Notes: generated by a model from the letters alone, not told the origin. DNA of 64,000 bases from Theropithecus gelada (GCF_003255815.1 NC_037668.1:86039783-86103782), one strand, 5' to 3'. Counted from the stretch's first letter, positions 9,750-21,120 are shown. A program made the numbers and translations.

Positions 9750-9945
9750 GAGCAGTGGCTGTGGAGTCTCTGATCCTCTGTACTGAAGAACTTAAGAGCA
9801 TTTCCAGCTATGCAATTTGGGGTAAGTCACTTTGTCCCACTAAACCCATTTTCCCAATTTAAAATGGAGATAATGTTACCCTTATTATAGAGTTTCTGGG
9901 ATAATTCAATAAAATAAGACATAAAAAGCAGTGCAGCAAATGCTA
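9750..9945 (+). repeat. MIR fragment
   Basis: MIR core features are visible: 'gcaatttggggtaagtcactttgtc', 'ttcccaatttaaaatggagataatg', and a conserved 'gataattcaataaaat' segment before 'gcagtgcagcaaatgc'. Confidence 0.7.
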
Positions 9946-9974
9946 GCAGAAGGTAAGTCCTCTTTGGTAAGAAT

Positions 9975-10045
9975 TTGCTATATATATACGTGTATACACA
10001 TTTATACACATATATACATATATATACACACACACATATATATTA
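9975..10045. repeat. Mixed TA/CA microsatellite
   Basis: Alternating TATATA, TACACA and CACACA units make up an impure dinucleotide array, probably length-variable. Z-DNA or cruciform potential exists. Confidence 0.85.
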
Positions 10046-10135
10046 TCAATGTGAATACATTTTGCAAATTTAGTGCAGTTACAAGGCATTATCATTGTGA
10101 TCATTGGCCAGCCCAGGTGGAAAGCTATAAGATTG

Positions 10136-10162
10136 ATTTTTTTTTTTTTTTTTTTTTTTTTT
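10136..10162. repeat. Poly-T homopolymer
   Basis: An uninterrupted run of about 26 T follows GATTG. No recognisable SINE body is attached on either side, so its origin is unclear. Confidence 0.9.
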
Positions 10163-10229
10163 ACCCCAGGGACATTTTTAGAGAGCTGTGGTTTTCCCTA
10201 GTGTACTGTTGTTGATGGGTCTTTTAGAA

Positions 10230-10300
10230 ATACACATACATACTCACACATACAGATGTGTACACACACATACACACATGCACATCCATACACACATATC
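10230..10300. repeat. CA/TACA-rich degenerate microsatellite
   Basis: ACACATACATACTCACACAT and related units form an interrupted CA array. Confidence 0.8.
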
Positions 10301-10699
10301 TCTTTTCTTTTTCCTCCAAGTCCCCACTGAAATACAGCTTGCCTGAGAAAATATGAATCAGAATTTATCGTGTTGTGCTGCTTTCCCTCTGGAGTAGTAG
10401 GGTCAAATATATATTGCTAGAACTGATCTGCCCACTCGTTGCTCACAGGGTCCTTACAGAACTGAACACCTGACCCTAAACAATGGGAAAAAGATTCAAA
10501 GAGCTGTATTGAAAGAAATCGAATTTTAAAAGCTCCTTGGTATCAGCTTGTAAAACGGTAACAGTTCCTGAGCAGGCCCCTCAAAGAACAGTCACTGGCA
10601 CATGCTTGCAAGCAAACCATGTCAGATTTCATTACACTGCCACAGCCTCTGTGGCAGAAAACATCCCCAGGACACGGTGGCCTGGAGGCCTGCACACCA

Positions 10700-10870
10700 G
10701 GTGAGTGCCAGCTGTGCCCCTCACTGACTCTGTGAACAGCAGGAAGTCCCTTAACTTATCTGAACCTCTCACTTTATCTGTGAAATGGGGGCAATGCTAT
10801 TTGCTCTGGTGACTTAACAGAGTTCCCCAAAGGTCACTGGCATAGTGTGCAGGCAGGTGCTTTGTGCCCC
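10700..10870 (+). repeat. MIR fragment
   Basis: 'ctcactgactctgtgaacag', 'cttaacttatctgaacctctc' and 'tgtgaaatgggggcaatgc' form the MIR core in plus orientation. Confidence 0.75.
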
Positions 10871-11659
10871 TGGGGAGCTATGCAAATGCAACAAAGCATT
10901 ATCAGTTCTCTGCCAACGATGGCCAGGACCACCATTGGAGACTGCACCTCTCCAGGTCTTACGGCATCTTCAGCTTTATTGGGACTCTGAACATTATTTT
11001 TGGGTCATGAAAATGTCCCTGTTCTGTAGGTCTGGCAGGTTCCATAGTCCTATAATTCAGATATCTAAATGTTCCTAAGTTTTAAAATTGCCCAGCTGGC
11101 AGAATACTGGCTGAATACACAGATAGAATGATAGAAATGAAGAAGCCATATCTGGAAACTAACTATTTAATCCATTAGAATATGCTTTAGGCAGAGGGCC
11201 AGGCAAATAGGCTAAAATGGTGATGAAAAGAGTTAGAGAGATGGGAGTTTATCATCCAATGGGCTTTTCAATACTTTCTGAAACTGTGGAACTTAACTTT
11301 AGGAAAGAGCAGTGGGTAATCACCTTTCTATAAATATATGCCACCAATGTCCACTGCAGATTCTGACAAGCCTTGGGCAAGAGGGTATGTGGGGTGGGTT
11401 GTGTATGTGTATGTGTATGTACACATCCTGAAAAAAAAATCCCTGGGTAATTGTTGCATGTCTCTCTCCTCGCATCCTCTCATGGTTAAGAACTTGTGCT
11501 TAAAATCATGCCCTACAGATAGATGCTCATTGCACCAAGCCTGGGGCTTGTTTAACCTCCAATTCACTTCCTGGGCACCTAACAATCCATCCCTTTCTGC
11601 AGAACTGCCTTTCCGCATTATTTAGACCTGTAAGTTATGATAATAGTTATAAGACAAAT

Positions 11660-11885
11660 TCCTTTGAGAAGCACAACACCTTACAATTTGTGAAGTTCCT
11701 TGCCATTTAACTGTCTTCTTTGATCCTCCTAACCTTCTCCCCATCTGATGAAGAAGAAGCCCAAGGTTCACAGAAGTGATGTGACTTGCCTAAGGTCACA
11801 CAGCTAAGAAGAGGCAGAGCCTAATGCAGAGTCTAATGCAGGCCACCCAGATCTTTATCCAGACTGCTTTCCAGTTCTTTCATAC
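11660..11885 (-). repeat. MIR fragment
   Basis: The antisense MIR core is clear: 'gatgtgacttgcctaaggtc' then 'acacagctaagaagaggcag'. Confidence 0.75.
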
Positions 11886-11924
11886 AAGTAAAAAGGACTA
11901 TTCATGCTATTGTTCAACTCCTTG

Positions 11925-12070
11925 TGTCCTTTAAATAATACCAGTTATTACGTGGTAGACTTCAGGCTAAGCATATTGTATATAGTACAGTGTATTTCCC
12001 AAACAGCCCTTCAGGGTGGGTATTACCCCATTTTACAGCTGAGGACACTGAGGCCCAGAGGTGAAGGGAC
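11925..12070 (-). repeat. MIR fragment
   Basis: 'ggtgggtattaccccatttt', 'acagctgaggacactgaggc' and 'ccagaggtgaaggg' are antisense MIR core sequence. Confidence 0.75.
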
Positions 12071-12119
12071 CAACATAAGGATGCATTCAGCTCAGGCATC
12101 CTCTCCTTGCAGATTCCTG

Positions 12120-12315
12120 CTCTGAGTCCCATGACGGGGCCAGGGGCCTCTTTGAGACCCCCCATTGCACTTATCCCATTTGTTGATAGCATGCATTCAT
12201 ACATGTCTTCTATCCACGAGATTGTGATCTCTCCAAAGGTAGGCCACTTCTTAATCCCAAGACCCACCAGCACCAGTCTCAGGGCTGGCACACTCTCCAT
12301 GTGTGAATAAATATC
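12120..12315 (+). repeat. L2 3'-end fragment
   Basis: 'ttgcacttatcccatttgtt', 'gattgtgatctctccaaagg' and '..cagggctggcacactctcc..gtgaataaat' fit L2 in plus orientation. Confidence 0.65.
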
Positions 12316-12319
12316 ATAG

Positions 12320-13260
12320 AGCACAGAGAATAATTATAGAACTGAGATTTTGAACACAAATCTCTTTGAATCCTGAATATCTTATTTGGTTCCATCAAAA
12401 GTGGCCCACAAACAGGCCAGCCATGTACTCAGTTTCTGTCCAGAGAAAATCCTCCTGTCTCTCAAGTGGCTCTAGCCATTTCTCTTAGCCAGGACCAAAG
12501 GTATAATTGAGTTTCTGATGAAAGAATGCCAGCCTTGTCCCCAAAGATCACAGTGCCTAGGTGAGACAAGAGCTAGCTAGGGTAAACAACAAATTCTTCC
12601 TCTAGTCTCTGCTTAAAGAAGGTGACGTTCCAATTACAAATTTCCTGAGAAAATTGCTATTCAATTGCACAAAGCTGATTTTCAAGGCATTGACACCTTC
12701 TTGGCTTGCTTGCTTATTAGACATAGGAGTTGGGGAGGATGCAGGAGTATTTAAAAGCTGGTTTTCAGTCCAGTGAATCTGAAGAAATTTTCTTTATTGG
12801 TCTGCAAGAGGAGTTGGGGGTGGCGGAGGCAGAACTAGATCTGATAAAGGAGATTAAATGGCCTTATACATCTGACAGCAAAGAACAGACCCCATGGGAA
12901 TCCCCAATCCTGCTGGTGCTAATAAAGTGCACGATATTACTCTGGTAATACAGTGTACAATATAAGGCATCCAGATGCTGCGGCCAGAGCCACGACCTAC
13001 ATCTTCCACAAACCAATTTTCTGCTGGGTTGGATGTGTGAAAAAGAATCCAAATACATATATTTTTCCCCTTGAAAGAAGAATTGCTTCCCTAGCTTTTT
13101 ACCTTGGCCTATCTGCTCTTCCTACCTCCTGCGTTCTCAAAGTAGGAATGACTTCTAATCCACTCACAGGAGAAGCCGCTACCTCCCTCAACTGTGGGCT
13201 ATTAAAGGACAATTGGGCTCCTTGCTGGATTTTTAGTGGCAGTGGGGTATGAGGCAACAA
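12320..13260. other. Unique-looking non-coding sequence
   Basis: No gene, RNA or repeat is recognised. Short open frames (12730-12948, 12953-13252) show no domain and no plausible splice pairing. Confidence 0.5.
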
Positions 13261-13261
13261 G

Positions 13262-13470
13262 TCTAGAATTTGCAATCAGACAAATCAGGTTCAAATCTTT
13301 ATTCTTCCAATTATAGGGTGTTTGCCCTTGAGGAAGTTTCCCCTAGGTCGTCTGAGCCTAGGTTCCACATCCACCACACAGAAGTGCTAGGAGGGCTAAA
13401 GATAATTCATATTAAGTGTCTAGCACAAGAGTTTAAATGTAGCAGGTGTTTCATAAGCAGTAACAAGTAG
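13262..13470 (+). repeat. MIR fragment
   Basis: 'caatcagacaaatcaggttc' then 'aaatctttattcttccaatt' and '..gaagtttcccctaggtcgtctgagcct' resemble plus-strand MIR. Diverged. Confidence 0.55.
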
Positions 13471-13744
13471 TAGCGTAGCAGCAGCCTCAATGAGTAAAGT
13501 TTAAAGGCAACCTCACTAAAGGAACAGCATTTTTTTTGGCAGGGAATTTAGGGGGTGAAAACAATGACGCTTATGGATAAGATGAACAGCAACAGTGCTT
13601 TATTTCTCCATTTCCAGTTATTGGGCATCTTCTCAGTAGACAGTAATATTGTAAGCATTGAGAAAATATAGACAACTATCAATCTCTTCCAAGATCTTGT
13701 AGACTAGTGGGGACGCCAAGAAATGCCACAAAACATGTTCTGGG

Positions 13745-13925
13745 TCACAGTGTTCCCAACAATTTAACATTGTCATCTCATTTGACCCTCACAGGAACCT
13801 CAAAAAGAGGGCAAGACATGAATTGTTAATCTCCATTTAGTAGACTTTTTAAAACCTGAGGCTCAGAGAGATCATCTTGCTTGGCTAAATTCACAAGGGA
13901 GCTTGAGTCAGGATTTGGCCTAACT
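13745..13925 (-). repeat. MIR fragment
   Basis: 'catctcatttgaccctcaca', 'aaaacctgaggctcagagag' and 'gagcttgagtcaggatttgg' are antisense MIR. Confidence 0.75.
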
Positions 13926-14169
13926 GCTCATCTCCAGCTCTTAGTTGCATTGAGCCTGAACCACTCTGGGATACCTCTGGCTCTGCCAGCAACTGGAATT
14001 CTAGCTCTGGCCATCTTCAAGTCATGGTATCTCCATCAACCACAGCTATTCTGTTTCATAATATGTTGGGGCTTTCCTCAGACCCAGCTCAGTGTGGCAC
14101 AGAAGAGATGCTATACAAATATTGCTTGGCTGATGGTAATAAGAGTAAAAACAACAAATATGTAATATC

Positions 14170-14990
14170 CTTTGTAGCACACTTTTTAGTTTAAACAATG
14201 CTTTCGCATATTATGGCACTAGTTTTTTTTCAGCCCTTAAAGGTAGACATTACTATCCCATCTCCCAGATTATAAAAAAAAAAAAGAAACTTCAGAGAGG
14301 TTCACTTTCTCAAAGCCACAAACTAAGGAAGGCACAAAAGCAGTGCTTGAGGTGGGTGTGTAGGAAGCCAAGTCTTGGGCTCTTCTTGCAACTTTGCATT
14401 CATTTGACCCATCAAAGGTGTGACATGAATCTACAGAGTAGCTACAAATCTCTCAACAGAGCAGCTAGAATGCAATGGCACTGTTAAGAATACAGACAAA
14501 ATATCATCCACCTCCTCAAAAGTAGCTGATAGTTATTGTTTGATTTCTCAGTACAAGACGCTTTGCCAAATGCTTTCCATGAAGTCTTTTGTATAATCCT
14601 TAGGAGGTAGGTTCTATCATCATCCTTATTTTGCAGATGAGGAAGTTAACGTTTAGAGAGGTGAAATAGTTTCCTCTAAGCACAGAGCGATGGGTTTTGG
14701 ATTTGAACCCAGGCAGTCTGACCCCACAGACCTTAATGATGTCATCCTTTGTTGAATCGCTGGCACAGTCTGCCACCAATGTCTTCTGGAGGGACCCAGT
14801 GTTTATTGAGAATATTTATTGATTGCCATTAAGTACCAGGCATTGCTCTCAATCCTAGTTATATTGACTCATTTAACTCTCAAAAGCACTCTATAAGGCA
14901 GATATTATTGCCCCATTTTATAGAGGAGGAAACTGTGGCTCAGAGATGCTGACTGCCCAAGATAGTAGAGCTGGCTAAATGTAGAATTAT
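14170..14990 (-). repeat. Cluster of three MIR fragments
   Basis: Three antisense MIRs lie in a row: about 14170-14370 ('ggtagacattactatcccat'), 14525-14755 ('cctaggaggtaggttc'-like segment, 'ttttgcagatgaggaagtta', 'ggatttgaacccaggcagtc') and 14800-14990 ('gactcatttaactctcaaaa', 'ccccattttatagaggagga'). They are separate copies, since each contains the same core. Confidence 0.75.
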
Positions 14991-16286
14991 TTTCAAATAG
15001 AAATATCTGGGAAAGGATTGCTCTTCCTTCAGCAACTTTGGAATCTCCTGGAAGAGATCTGAAATACACACAGAAGAAAGGTTCAAAGAAGGAAATGGGA
15101 GGCAATAGAGCCAAAAGACCAACTCTAGGATTCCAACCACAAAGGTTACCCAAGGTCAGGGAGTGGAGAGGTTGCAAAAGGCTGGATTAGTCTGGAAAGG
15201 CTGAATGGAGGAAGCAAAACTAGAGTGGGCATTGAAGACTGGAGGAAATTTGGTTGAGCAAAGCATTCCAGGCAGACAAATAACATATTTAAAATTTAAG
15301 CAGAGTCTAGAAACAGATTCAAGTAGCAAAGGGGAGCCTTGATAAAATAATGTGAAGTTTAGAAAGACCTGCTTACTAGGATTCAGGCTGTGTGTCCAGC
15401 ACTCTCCTCAAGCCCCACACCCACAGCACTCTGATGTTTCTTTGTTTTTCCTCTAGCGTGTAGCTCATCAGGTGCCAAAGCTACAACAAGAAAGTCACGA
15501 AAGTTAGGGGAGAGACAATAAACAAAGAAAGAAAAGACACCATACATACCTCACATAAGGCCTCCAGGAAGGCAGAGAGAAGCAGGTCATGGAGGGAGAA
15601 GAGAGCCTTGATTCGCCCACAGTGCAAGCCGGTCTCAGCTCTTCCACTCACTGTTTCTCCCCCTTCTCTTCCCTCCCCTCCTGTGTATTCTGCATGCAGC
15701 AGCAAATGTATAATGCTTGGATGGCTTGACAAAACAGTTTCTGAGATTTATTTCTGTTGGACAATTTTGCATTTCCCCCCCTCTGCTGACAACTCTGTTA
15801 ACAGCAAGCTCTCTCTATGAGGCTGTAAATTTGGAAATCGCATACCTGATGTAGACATCGTTGCTTTAAAAACAGACCAAGAAAGTGGACTCCCTGAGAT
15901 GAGGGTAAGCCCACAGCCGAACTGGTTTCAGAGGACTCGGTCCATTACCTGGGAGTCAGTGATAGCACAGAGCTTGGTATCTGAGATGGAAAAGACCACT
16001 TGGGGTAAGAGATGGGGCAGTAGCCCTGTGCAGTACAGTCAGTTCAAGGCAAGGGTGCACAACCTGGAGATAGTTCCAGTAAGTCAAACAAGAAATCTAG
16101 TTGGATGAGACCCAACAGTGGTCTTCGATTGTTTTTAAAACTGGATACTGATAAGCCATTAGGCAGCAGATGTCAGGTAATAAATGTGGAAAATATTTTA
16201 TCCAGCATGAATTTCTATATTCACATAAAGAATTGTAATTGTTTTTTGGGGGTGTGAGGGAGCAGAGTAATCTTGCTTTTCTACTA
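14990..16286. other. Unique-looking non-coding sequence
   Basis: No gene or clear repeat is identified. Pyrimidine-rich runs occur at 15655-15685. Open frames here are short, without recognisable domains. Confidence 0.5.
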
Positions 16287-16898
16287 CTATTTAAGAAATT
16301 TTATTACTCAGAACCTTCCCTCCCTGGGCAATGGCAAGAACTTTTGAGACCACCCTTAGGGACAGAGTCAGAGGCACTGGGTGGAAAAAAGAACAAATGT
16401 ATAGTACATTTGGTCCATTATCGTGTGTGGATATGGCAGGGGGAGGGGGAACTCTAGGAAGCCCTGGCATCTAGGGCTTTCTTGGGACTCAGATATGCCC
16501 CCTTGTGCAAGGTTCACATGTCAAAGCAAAGCAGATGAGGCCAGCCTGGCTTGGGATGAGGGCTCAATACCTATTAGCCTTGCCCTGGGGTTCTTGGACC
16601 TTCCGGAAACTGAGCCACATCAGGCCCACGTTGATGGCATAGGTGGTTATGCAAACAAGACAGAAATCATAGAGCACAAAGAACAGGATCCAGTCCAGGT
16701 AGACAGAACCAGCAAGAGACACCAGGGAGCTCAGCACCAGCAGGACAGAAGCCCAGAGTATCCGCAGGCAACCTAACAACAGCTGTAGTGTGTAGAAAAT
16801 GCAACCAAATATGCTGCTTGATTGATTGAGGATGCTGCCCTGTCACTGCACGTGCTCCACCAGCCCAAAGCCCCTGTCCCGTCTGGGGCAGATCACGC
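16287..16898 (-). pseudogene. VKORC1: VKORC1 processed pseudogene (retrocopy), 5'-truncated
   Basis: VKORC1 is the ER-membrane vitamin K epoxide reductase that recycles vitamin K for gamma-carboxylation. The minus strand here encodes its C-terminal part without introns. The coding segment runs from about 16897 down to the stop at about 16565: the exon 1 end (GRG-FGLVEH), all of exon 2, and exon 3 are contiguous, which marks reverse-transcribed mRNA. The catalytic CXXC motif is retained as CLVC (CIVC in the functional gene), and the C-terminal WLSFRKVQEPQGKA segment is nearly intact. One in-frame stop replaces the Gly of the 'LGQD' region. Other substitutions include Ala to Asp in a membrane helix. 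The 3' UTR is also present down to a polyadenylation-like AATAAA near 16308 (plus-strand TTTATT). The first ~50 codons are missing, so no enzyme can be made. Transcription is not expected. Confidence 0.94.
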
Positions 16899-17158
16899 AT
16901 GCAGTGGCGTGATCATAGCTCACTGCAACCTTGAACTCCCAGGCTCAACTCATCCTCCTGCCTCAGCCTCCCTGGTACCTGGTACTACAAGTGCATACCA
17001 CCGTGCCTGATTATTATTCTTTTTTTTTTTTTTTCTTTTTAGAGGCAAGGTCTCTCTATGTATCCCAGGCTGGTCTCATACTTCTGGTCTCAAGCCATCC
17101 TCCAGCCTTGGACTCCCAAAATGCTGAGATTATAAGCCTGAGCCACTCTGCCTGGCCT
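16899..17158 (-). mobile_element. AluJ-type element, antisense, 3' end missing
   Basis: An old dimeric Alu reads from GGCCAGGCAGAGTGGCTCAG at its right-hand (5') end through an internal A-rich linker (poly-T at 17021-17040) to 'GATCACGCCACTGC' at its left end. The terminal 'ACTCCAGCCTGG...' part is missing at the junction with the VKORC1 retrocopy. The diverged sequence suggests AluJ. Confidence 0.88.
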
Positions 17159-17284
17159 GAAAATTATAATTGTTACCTTTTTGTGAAAGAAAAAAAATAG
17201 TATCTCTTATGTGCATTTTGAACAATAGGTACCAATAAAGGCAAATACACTTAGAAGCACAGAATTTTAGACCTGGAAAGAGAT

Positions 17285-17600
17285 GCATTCACTCCATTAG
17301 CAAGCATTTGGAGACTTCGTCTTGGAACCAGATCCTATGTAGGGCTCTGAGGCACTGGAGAGGAACCAGACTTAGGCCCTCAAGGACCTCACAGAGTGAT
17401 AAGTGTAATGACAAGTGAAGTCACTGGGGGTGATGGAAATACAGGGATGGAGGGTATCTCAATCAATGGGGGGCATCGAGAAGGTTTTCCACCCAAAGGG
17501 AAGTTAGTACTAAATTCTAAAGGAGGAATAAGAGAGTACCAAGGCAAAGAAAGAGAGAATGTACTTGCAGAGGGGTCTTGGGGGGCATTTGAAGCACTGG
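17285..17600 (-). repeat. L2 fragment
   Basis: 'agcaagcatttggagacttc', 'ctgaggcactggagagga' and 'ggccctcaaggacctcacag' match antisense L2. The following Gly/Lys-rich open frame (17396-17671) is L2-derived. Confidence 0.65.
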
Positions 17601-17609
17601 CTAAGCACA

Positions 17610-17885
17610 GGCCTGGCCTCCAAGCTCTTAATTTTACAGATGTGAAAGCTGAGCCTCCTACAGAAGAGTAACTAAGTTACCCAAGGAGGAAGCAGTACGA
17701 CTAAAAATTCACAACAAAGCTTGCTTTTAACCACTCCACTATATTGCTTACATTCTAAACATGGAATGTAACATCTTCACAAGGGTCAGTAACTGACTCA
17801 GGACCACACAGACAGATAGTGGCAGATCTGAGATGAGAATTCAGGTCTCTCTGCTCCCAGTCCAGTGCTCAATCCAGCATGCCAT
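17610..17885 (-). repeat. Two adjacent MIR fragments
   Basis: 'attttacagatgtgaaagct' (about 17630) and 'actgactcaggaccacacag' with 'gatctgagatgagaattcag' (about 17790-17850) are separate antisense MIR cores. Confidence 0.65.
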
Positions 17886-17889
17886 GCAG

Positions 17890-18760
17890 ACTGTGCAACC
17901 TCCCAGTCTCACTGAGTCTTAAACCCTACATGACGCCATTGCTCCTACGTCCTTCCCATGGCTACCTCACTATGGAACTCAGTCATCATGACTGATGCTT
18001 CATTTCTTTTTCATTAAGTTGACAAAAAGAACAAGGTCACTTTCCTTCCCTGTGGCCTTTCCCATCCTCGAAAACCACTGAGGTTAGGAAGGAAGTCGTC
18101 AGACATTCTCACTTCCAATCCATCCTCCTAAAGGACAGCTGGTCTGGGAATAAAACACCTCAGTGTCAGGCATTTAATTTTTAAAGAGAGAGCAAAATGG
18201 CGAGAAGACTTTAAAAATTGCTCTCAGCTTTGTGTGTAAGAACCACCCAGGCAGGAGGTCATCACCAATCCCCATATCTCTCGAGACTCTCAGGCTTAGA
18301 GGAGCAGAAGTATTTGTTCCTGGAGCCAGAGAAAATTGCAGACCTGACCCTACCTTCCTTGTGCTTAGAAAAAACCCACCTCTACAACAAAGCCCAATTC
18401 CTTATTGAACGACAGTCAGCCGGCTTGACCACTAACAAAGAACTGATACAAAGCACAAAGTGGCACCCTCTTACAAGGATTCCTTAGAAGTAGAAGCCCC
18501 TGGTATATTACTCCTGACATCTCAGGTTTGCAGAAAAGCAACAGCTCCAGGAAAATACCTGGTCCTGAAAATCACTGCTTCGTCAGAAGCAGACACATGG
18601 CCAAATGCAGCAACAAAGTAAGCGTTTATTAATCCTAAGTTGTGCTAAGCTTAATAAAGGTGTAACACAGGTTGAACATCCACAATTGACAGACACTGTC
18701 TATTTAGTCTCTCTAAGTCTCACAACAGCTCAGCAAGGTAGGAATTACAGCACCATGGTT
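17890..18760. other. Unique-looking non-coding sequence
   Basis: No gene or clear repeat is seen. An 89-codon open frame at 18218-18487 has no recognisable domain. Confidence 0.5.
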
Positions 18761-18988
18761 GGCAGTATGGCATGATGGTTAAGGCCGTGAGTTCTGGAGC
18801 CAGACAGACTGGTTCTGAATTGCGCCTCTGCCTCTTATTAAATTAAATGTGACACTTATTAATGAAGCAAGTTGCTTAATTATGTATACACATGCTGTGC
18901 CTATGTATCTTCACTTTGCAATGGGGATGATTATAGTGCCAACTTCATAAGATTATTGTGAGGAGTAAATTAGTTAACAAATGTACTT

Positions 18989-19001
18989 AAAAGAATGCCT
19001 G
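18989..19001 (+). repeat. Target-site duplication of the young AluY (left copy)
   Basis: AAAAGAATGCCTG is repeated exactly at 19164-19176, on the other side of the Alu. This proves insertion by target-primed reverse transcription. Confidence 0.92.
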
Positions 19002-19163
19002 TAGCCGGGCGAGGCGGCGGGCGCCTGTAGTCCCAGCTACTCGGGAGGCTGAGGCAGGAGAATGGTGTAAACCCGGGGGGCGGAGCTTGCAGTGAGCTGA
19101 GATCCGGCCACTGCACTCCAGCCCGGGCGACAGAGCCAGACTCCGTCTCAAAAAAAAAAAAAA
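19002..19163 (+). mobile_element. Young AluY, Old World monkey-type, 5'-truncated
   Basis: Only the right half is present, starting TAGCCGGGCGAGGCGGCGGG and ending in about 18 A. It is flanked by 13-bp direct repeats AAAAGAATGCCTG at 18989-19001 and 19164-19176. Relative to the usual human AluY it has GCGAGGCGGCGGGCGCC, GTAAACCCGGG, and GAGATCCGGCCACTGC. I associate these changes with cercopithecoid AluYR-type copies. This is among the youngest insertions in the window and the best species clue. Confidence 0.9.
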
Positions 19164-19214
19164 AAAAGAATGCCTGGCATATAGTAAAATTCAAGAAGCA
19201 TTAGTTGTCATTAT

Positions 19215-19345
19215 TGTTATCTTTATTGTATATATGAGGAAACTGAGTCGAGAGAATGTGAGTGAATTAGCCAGGATCACCACTGATAAGTGGTAGAGCT
19301 AGAAATGAAACTCAGAGCTCTTTCAGCTATACCCCAACTCAGATA
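19215..19345 (-). repeat. MIR fragment
   Basis: 'tatatatgaggaaactgagt' and 'gataagtggtagagctagaa' are antisense MIR. Confidence 0.75.
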
Positions 19346-19879
19346 TAGCCCTAAAATATTCTAATTTTAAACTTATTACCCAAACATTCTATCATAGGCA
19401 GAGCAGAGCAGGACTGTTTCAAAGACAATGAACTTGAGACTCAGCAAAGGGAAATGACTTGGACTCAGACCACAAACATGCAAATGGGCAAACCAGATGT
19501 TGAACTCAGGTCTCAGGACAGCTGGTTCCACTCTGCCACATGAGCGAGAGGGCAAGGGAGGACCACAGTGGACTGGACAAGCAAAGTAGATGAGAAACAA
19601 GCTGATGGACAGACCACTAAGGTATGAGGACAGGAGTGCTAGACAAAGGTGCAGAGCTGTGGGCTAGAGACCCCACACCTACATTGTATAATAACATTCT
19701 ACACTGTAGAGTAATGATTATGCCACTGAGTGAGAGCAAACAACAAGTTTAGAAGCAGGATTTGCTTTGTGCTACGTGATGACTATACTGTCTGAGTAAC
19801 AGTACACTGACGATAAACTCAGGGTTCTTGATTGGAACATAACCAAGTGGGGACGGTTGGAGTATAGTCTCCAAAGTTC

Positions 19880-20095
19880 AAATTTAATTATGCACTATCT
19901 GCACATTTTCTCACTTGGTCTTCATAGCAGCCAGTGATATTGGTACCCATTATTCCAATTTGCATATGAGAAAATTCAGATTCACAGAGATTAAGTAACT
20001 TGCTACAGGTAAAAATAATAGCAAGAGGCAGAGTTTAGATTCAAACCCATGTTTGTCTAACTATAAACCCATGCTCTTTCCCATAAACTATTTTG
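19880..20095 (-). repeat. MIR fragment
   Basis: 'ggtacccattattccaattt', 'gagattaagtaacttgctac' and 'gattcaaacccatgtttgtc' are clear antisense MIR landmarks. Confidence 0.8.
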
Positions 20096-20099
20096 TGCT

Positions 20100-20870
20100 A
20101 TTTTGTTTTTCTGTTTTTTAACTACTCAACACCAATACCAGTCACTCATGGCTTCTGACCAGCAGGAGGTTCAAGAAACAGCACATTCAGTTGTCACAAT
20201 TCCAACCAAAAGCCAAAATACCTGAGAAGTCTGCAAAGATTAAATAATTTTCCCAAACACATGTAGCTTCTAAAAGGCAAAAATGATTAAAGAGCTCTGG
20301 AAATATGAGAAGAGACTGTGCCTAATAGTTCTCAGTGCTGAACTTGGATGGAACTGTCCAGGCCATGGAGCTAGAAGCAGTCTTCCTTCAGCACACCTAA
20401 CTCATGGGAAAGAGTGCACTACATTTCTGAGGACAAAGTACACATCTCAGAGTTGAGCAGACTTCCCCAGGACCAGCTCTGAGGTTACCTGCTCACTATC
20501 CCCAAATGTGGTCAGGATGGGCTGACACCTGAATGAATACACACACCCACACACATACACACACACACACACACATAATTTGATAAACGAATTCTGTGCC
20601 TAGCACTGTGCCTGACAATGAAGCTCAAAGAAAGAAGGAGGGAGAGGATGTTAAACATGGAACATATTGACAGTAAAAGGGATTGTGGGAGCAGAGAGGC
20701 AGAAGAGACTTACTCAGTCTCAAAAGGTGGGCAGAAAAGGCACTCAGAGATGGTGTTGTTTGAGTGGAGTCTTGATGACAGGAGATTTGGTGACAGAGAG
20801 TGACAAGGGACAGTGATGGCATTCCAGGGAGAGAAAACAGCAAGAACAAAGACTCTGTTCCATCAAATGT
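20100..20870. other. Non-coding sequence with a CA microsatellite
   Basis: No gene is seen. A (CA)n array lies at about 20539-20577. The charged open frame at 20618-20803 may be L2-derived ('gagagtgacaagggacag' ... 'ggcattccagggag'). Confidence 0.5.
20539..20577. repeat. CA microsatellite
   Basis: ACACACACCCACACACATAC continues into uninterrupted CA units. It is likely length-polymorphic. Confidence 0.9.
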
Positions 20871-21120
20871 CGCCTTCTCGGAGCAGCCATCCCTGACCAT
20901 TCACATATAAATAGCACTCTGTCTTTGTTCCCTGCTTTTCTCTCTTCCCATTTGTTAACTATTGCTGACACCATGTTATCTATTTATTGTCTGTTTCTCC
21001 CAGTAGGTTGTTAGTGCCACCTGAACACACTCACTGTTTTCTTCTTTCCTGTATCTCAGTGCCTAGAACTCTATGTAGCACATAGTAGAGACTCAATAAA
21101 TATCTGCTGAATAAATGAAC
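20870..21120 (+). repeat. L2 3' end
   Basis: 'agcagccatccctgaccatt', 'gtatctcagtgcctagaact' and 'gtagagactcaataaatatc' mark a well-preserved L2 tail in plus orientation. Confidence 0.8.

Larger units (their letters stand above)
18765..19205 (+). repeat. MIR interrupted by a young Alu
   Basis: The left part (18765-19001) shows a nearly complete MIR start: 'ggcagtatggcatgatggtt', 'ctggagccagacagactggt', then 'gaggagtaaattagttaac'. The right part (19177-19205) resumes 'gcatatagtaaaattcaaga'. The Alu at 19002-19163 splits it. Confidence 0.85.
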
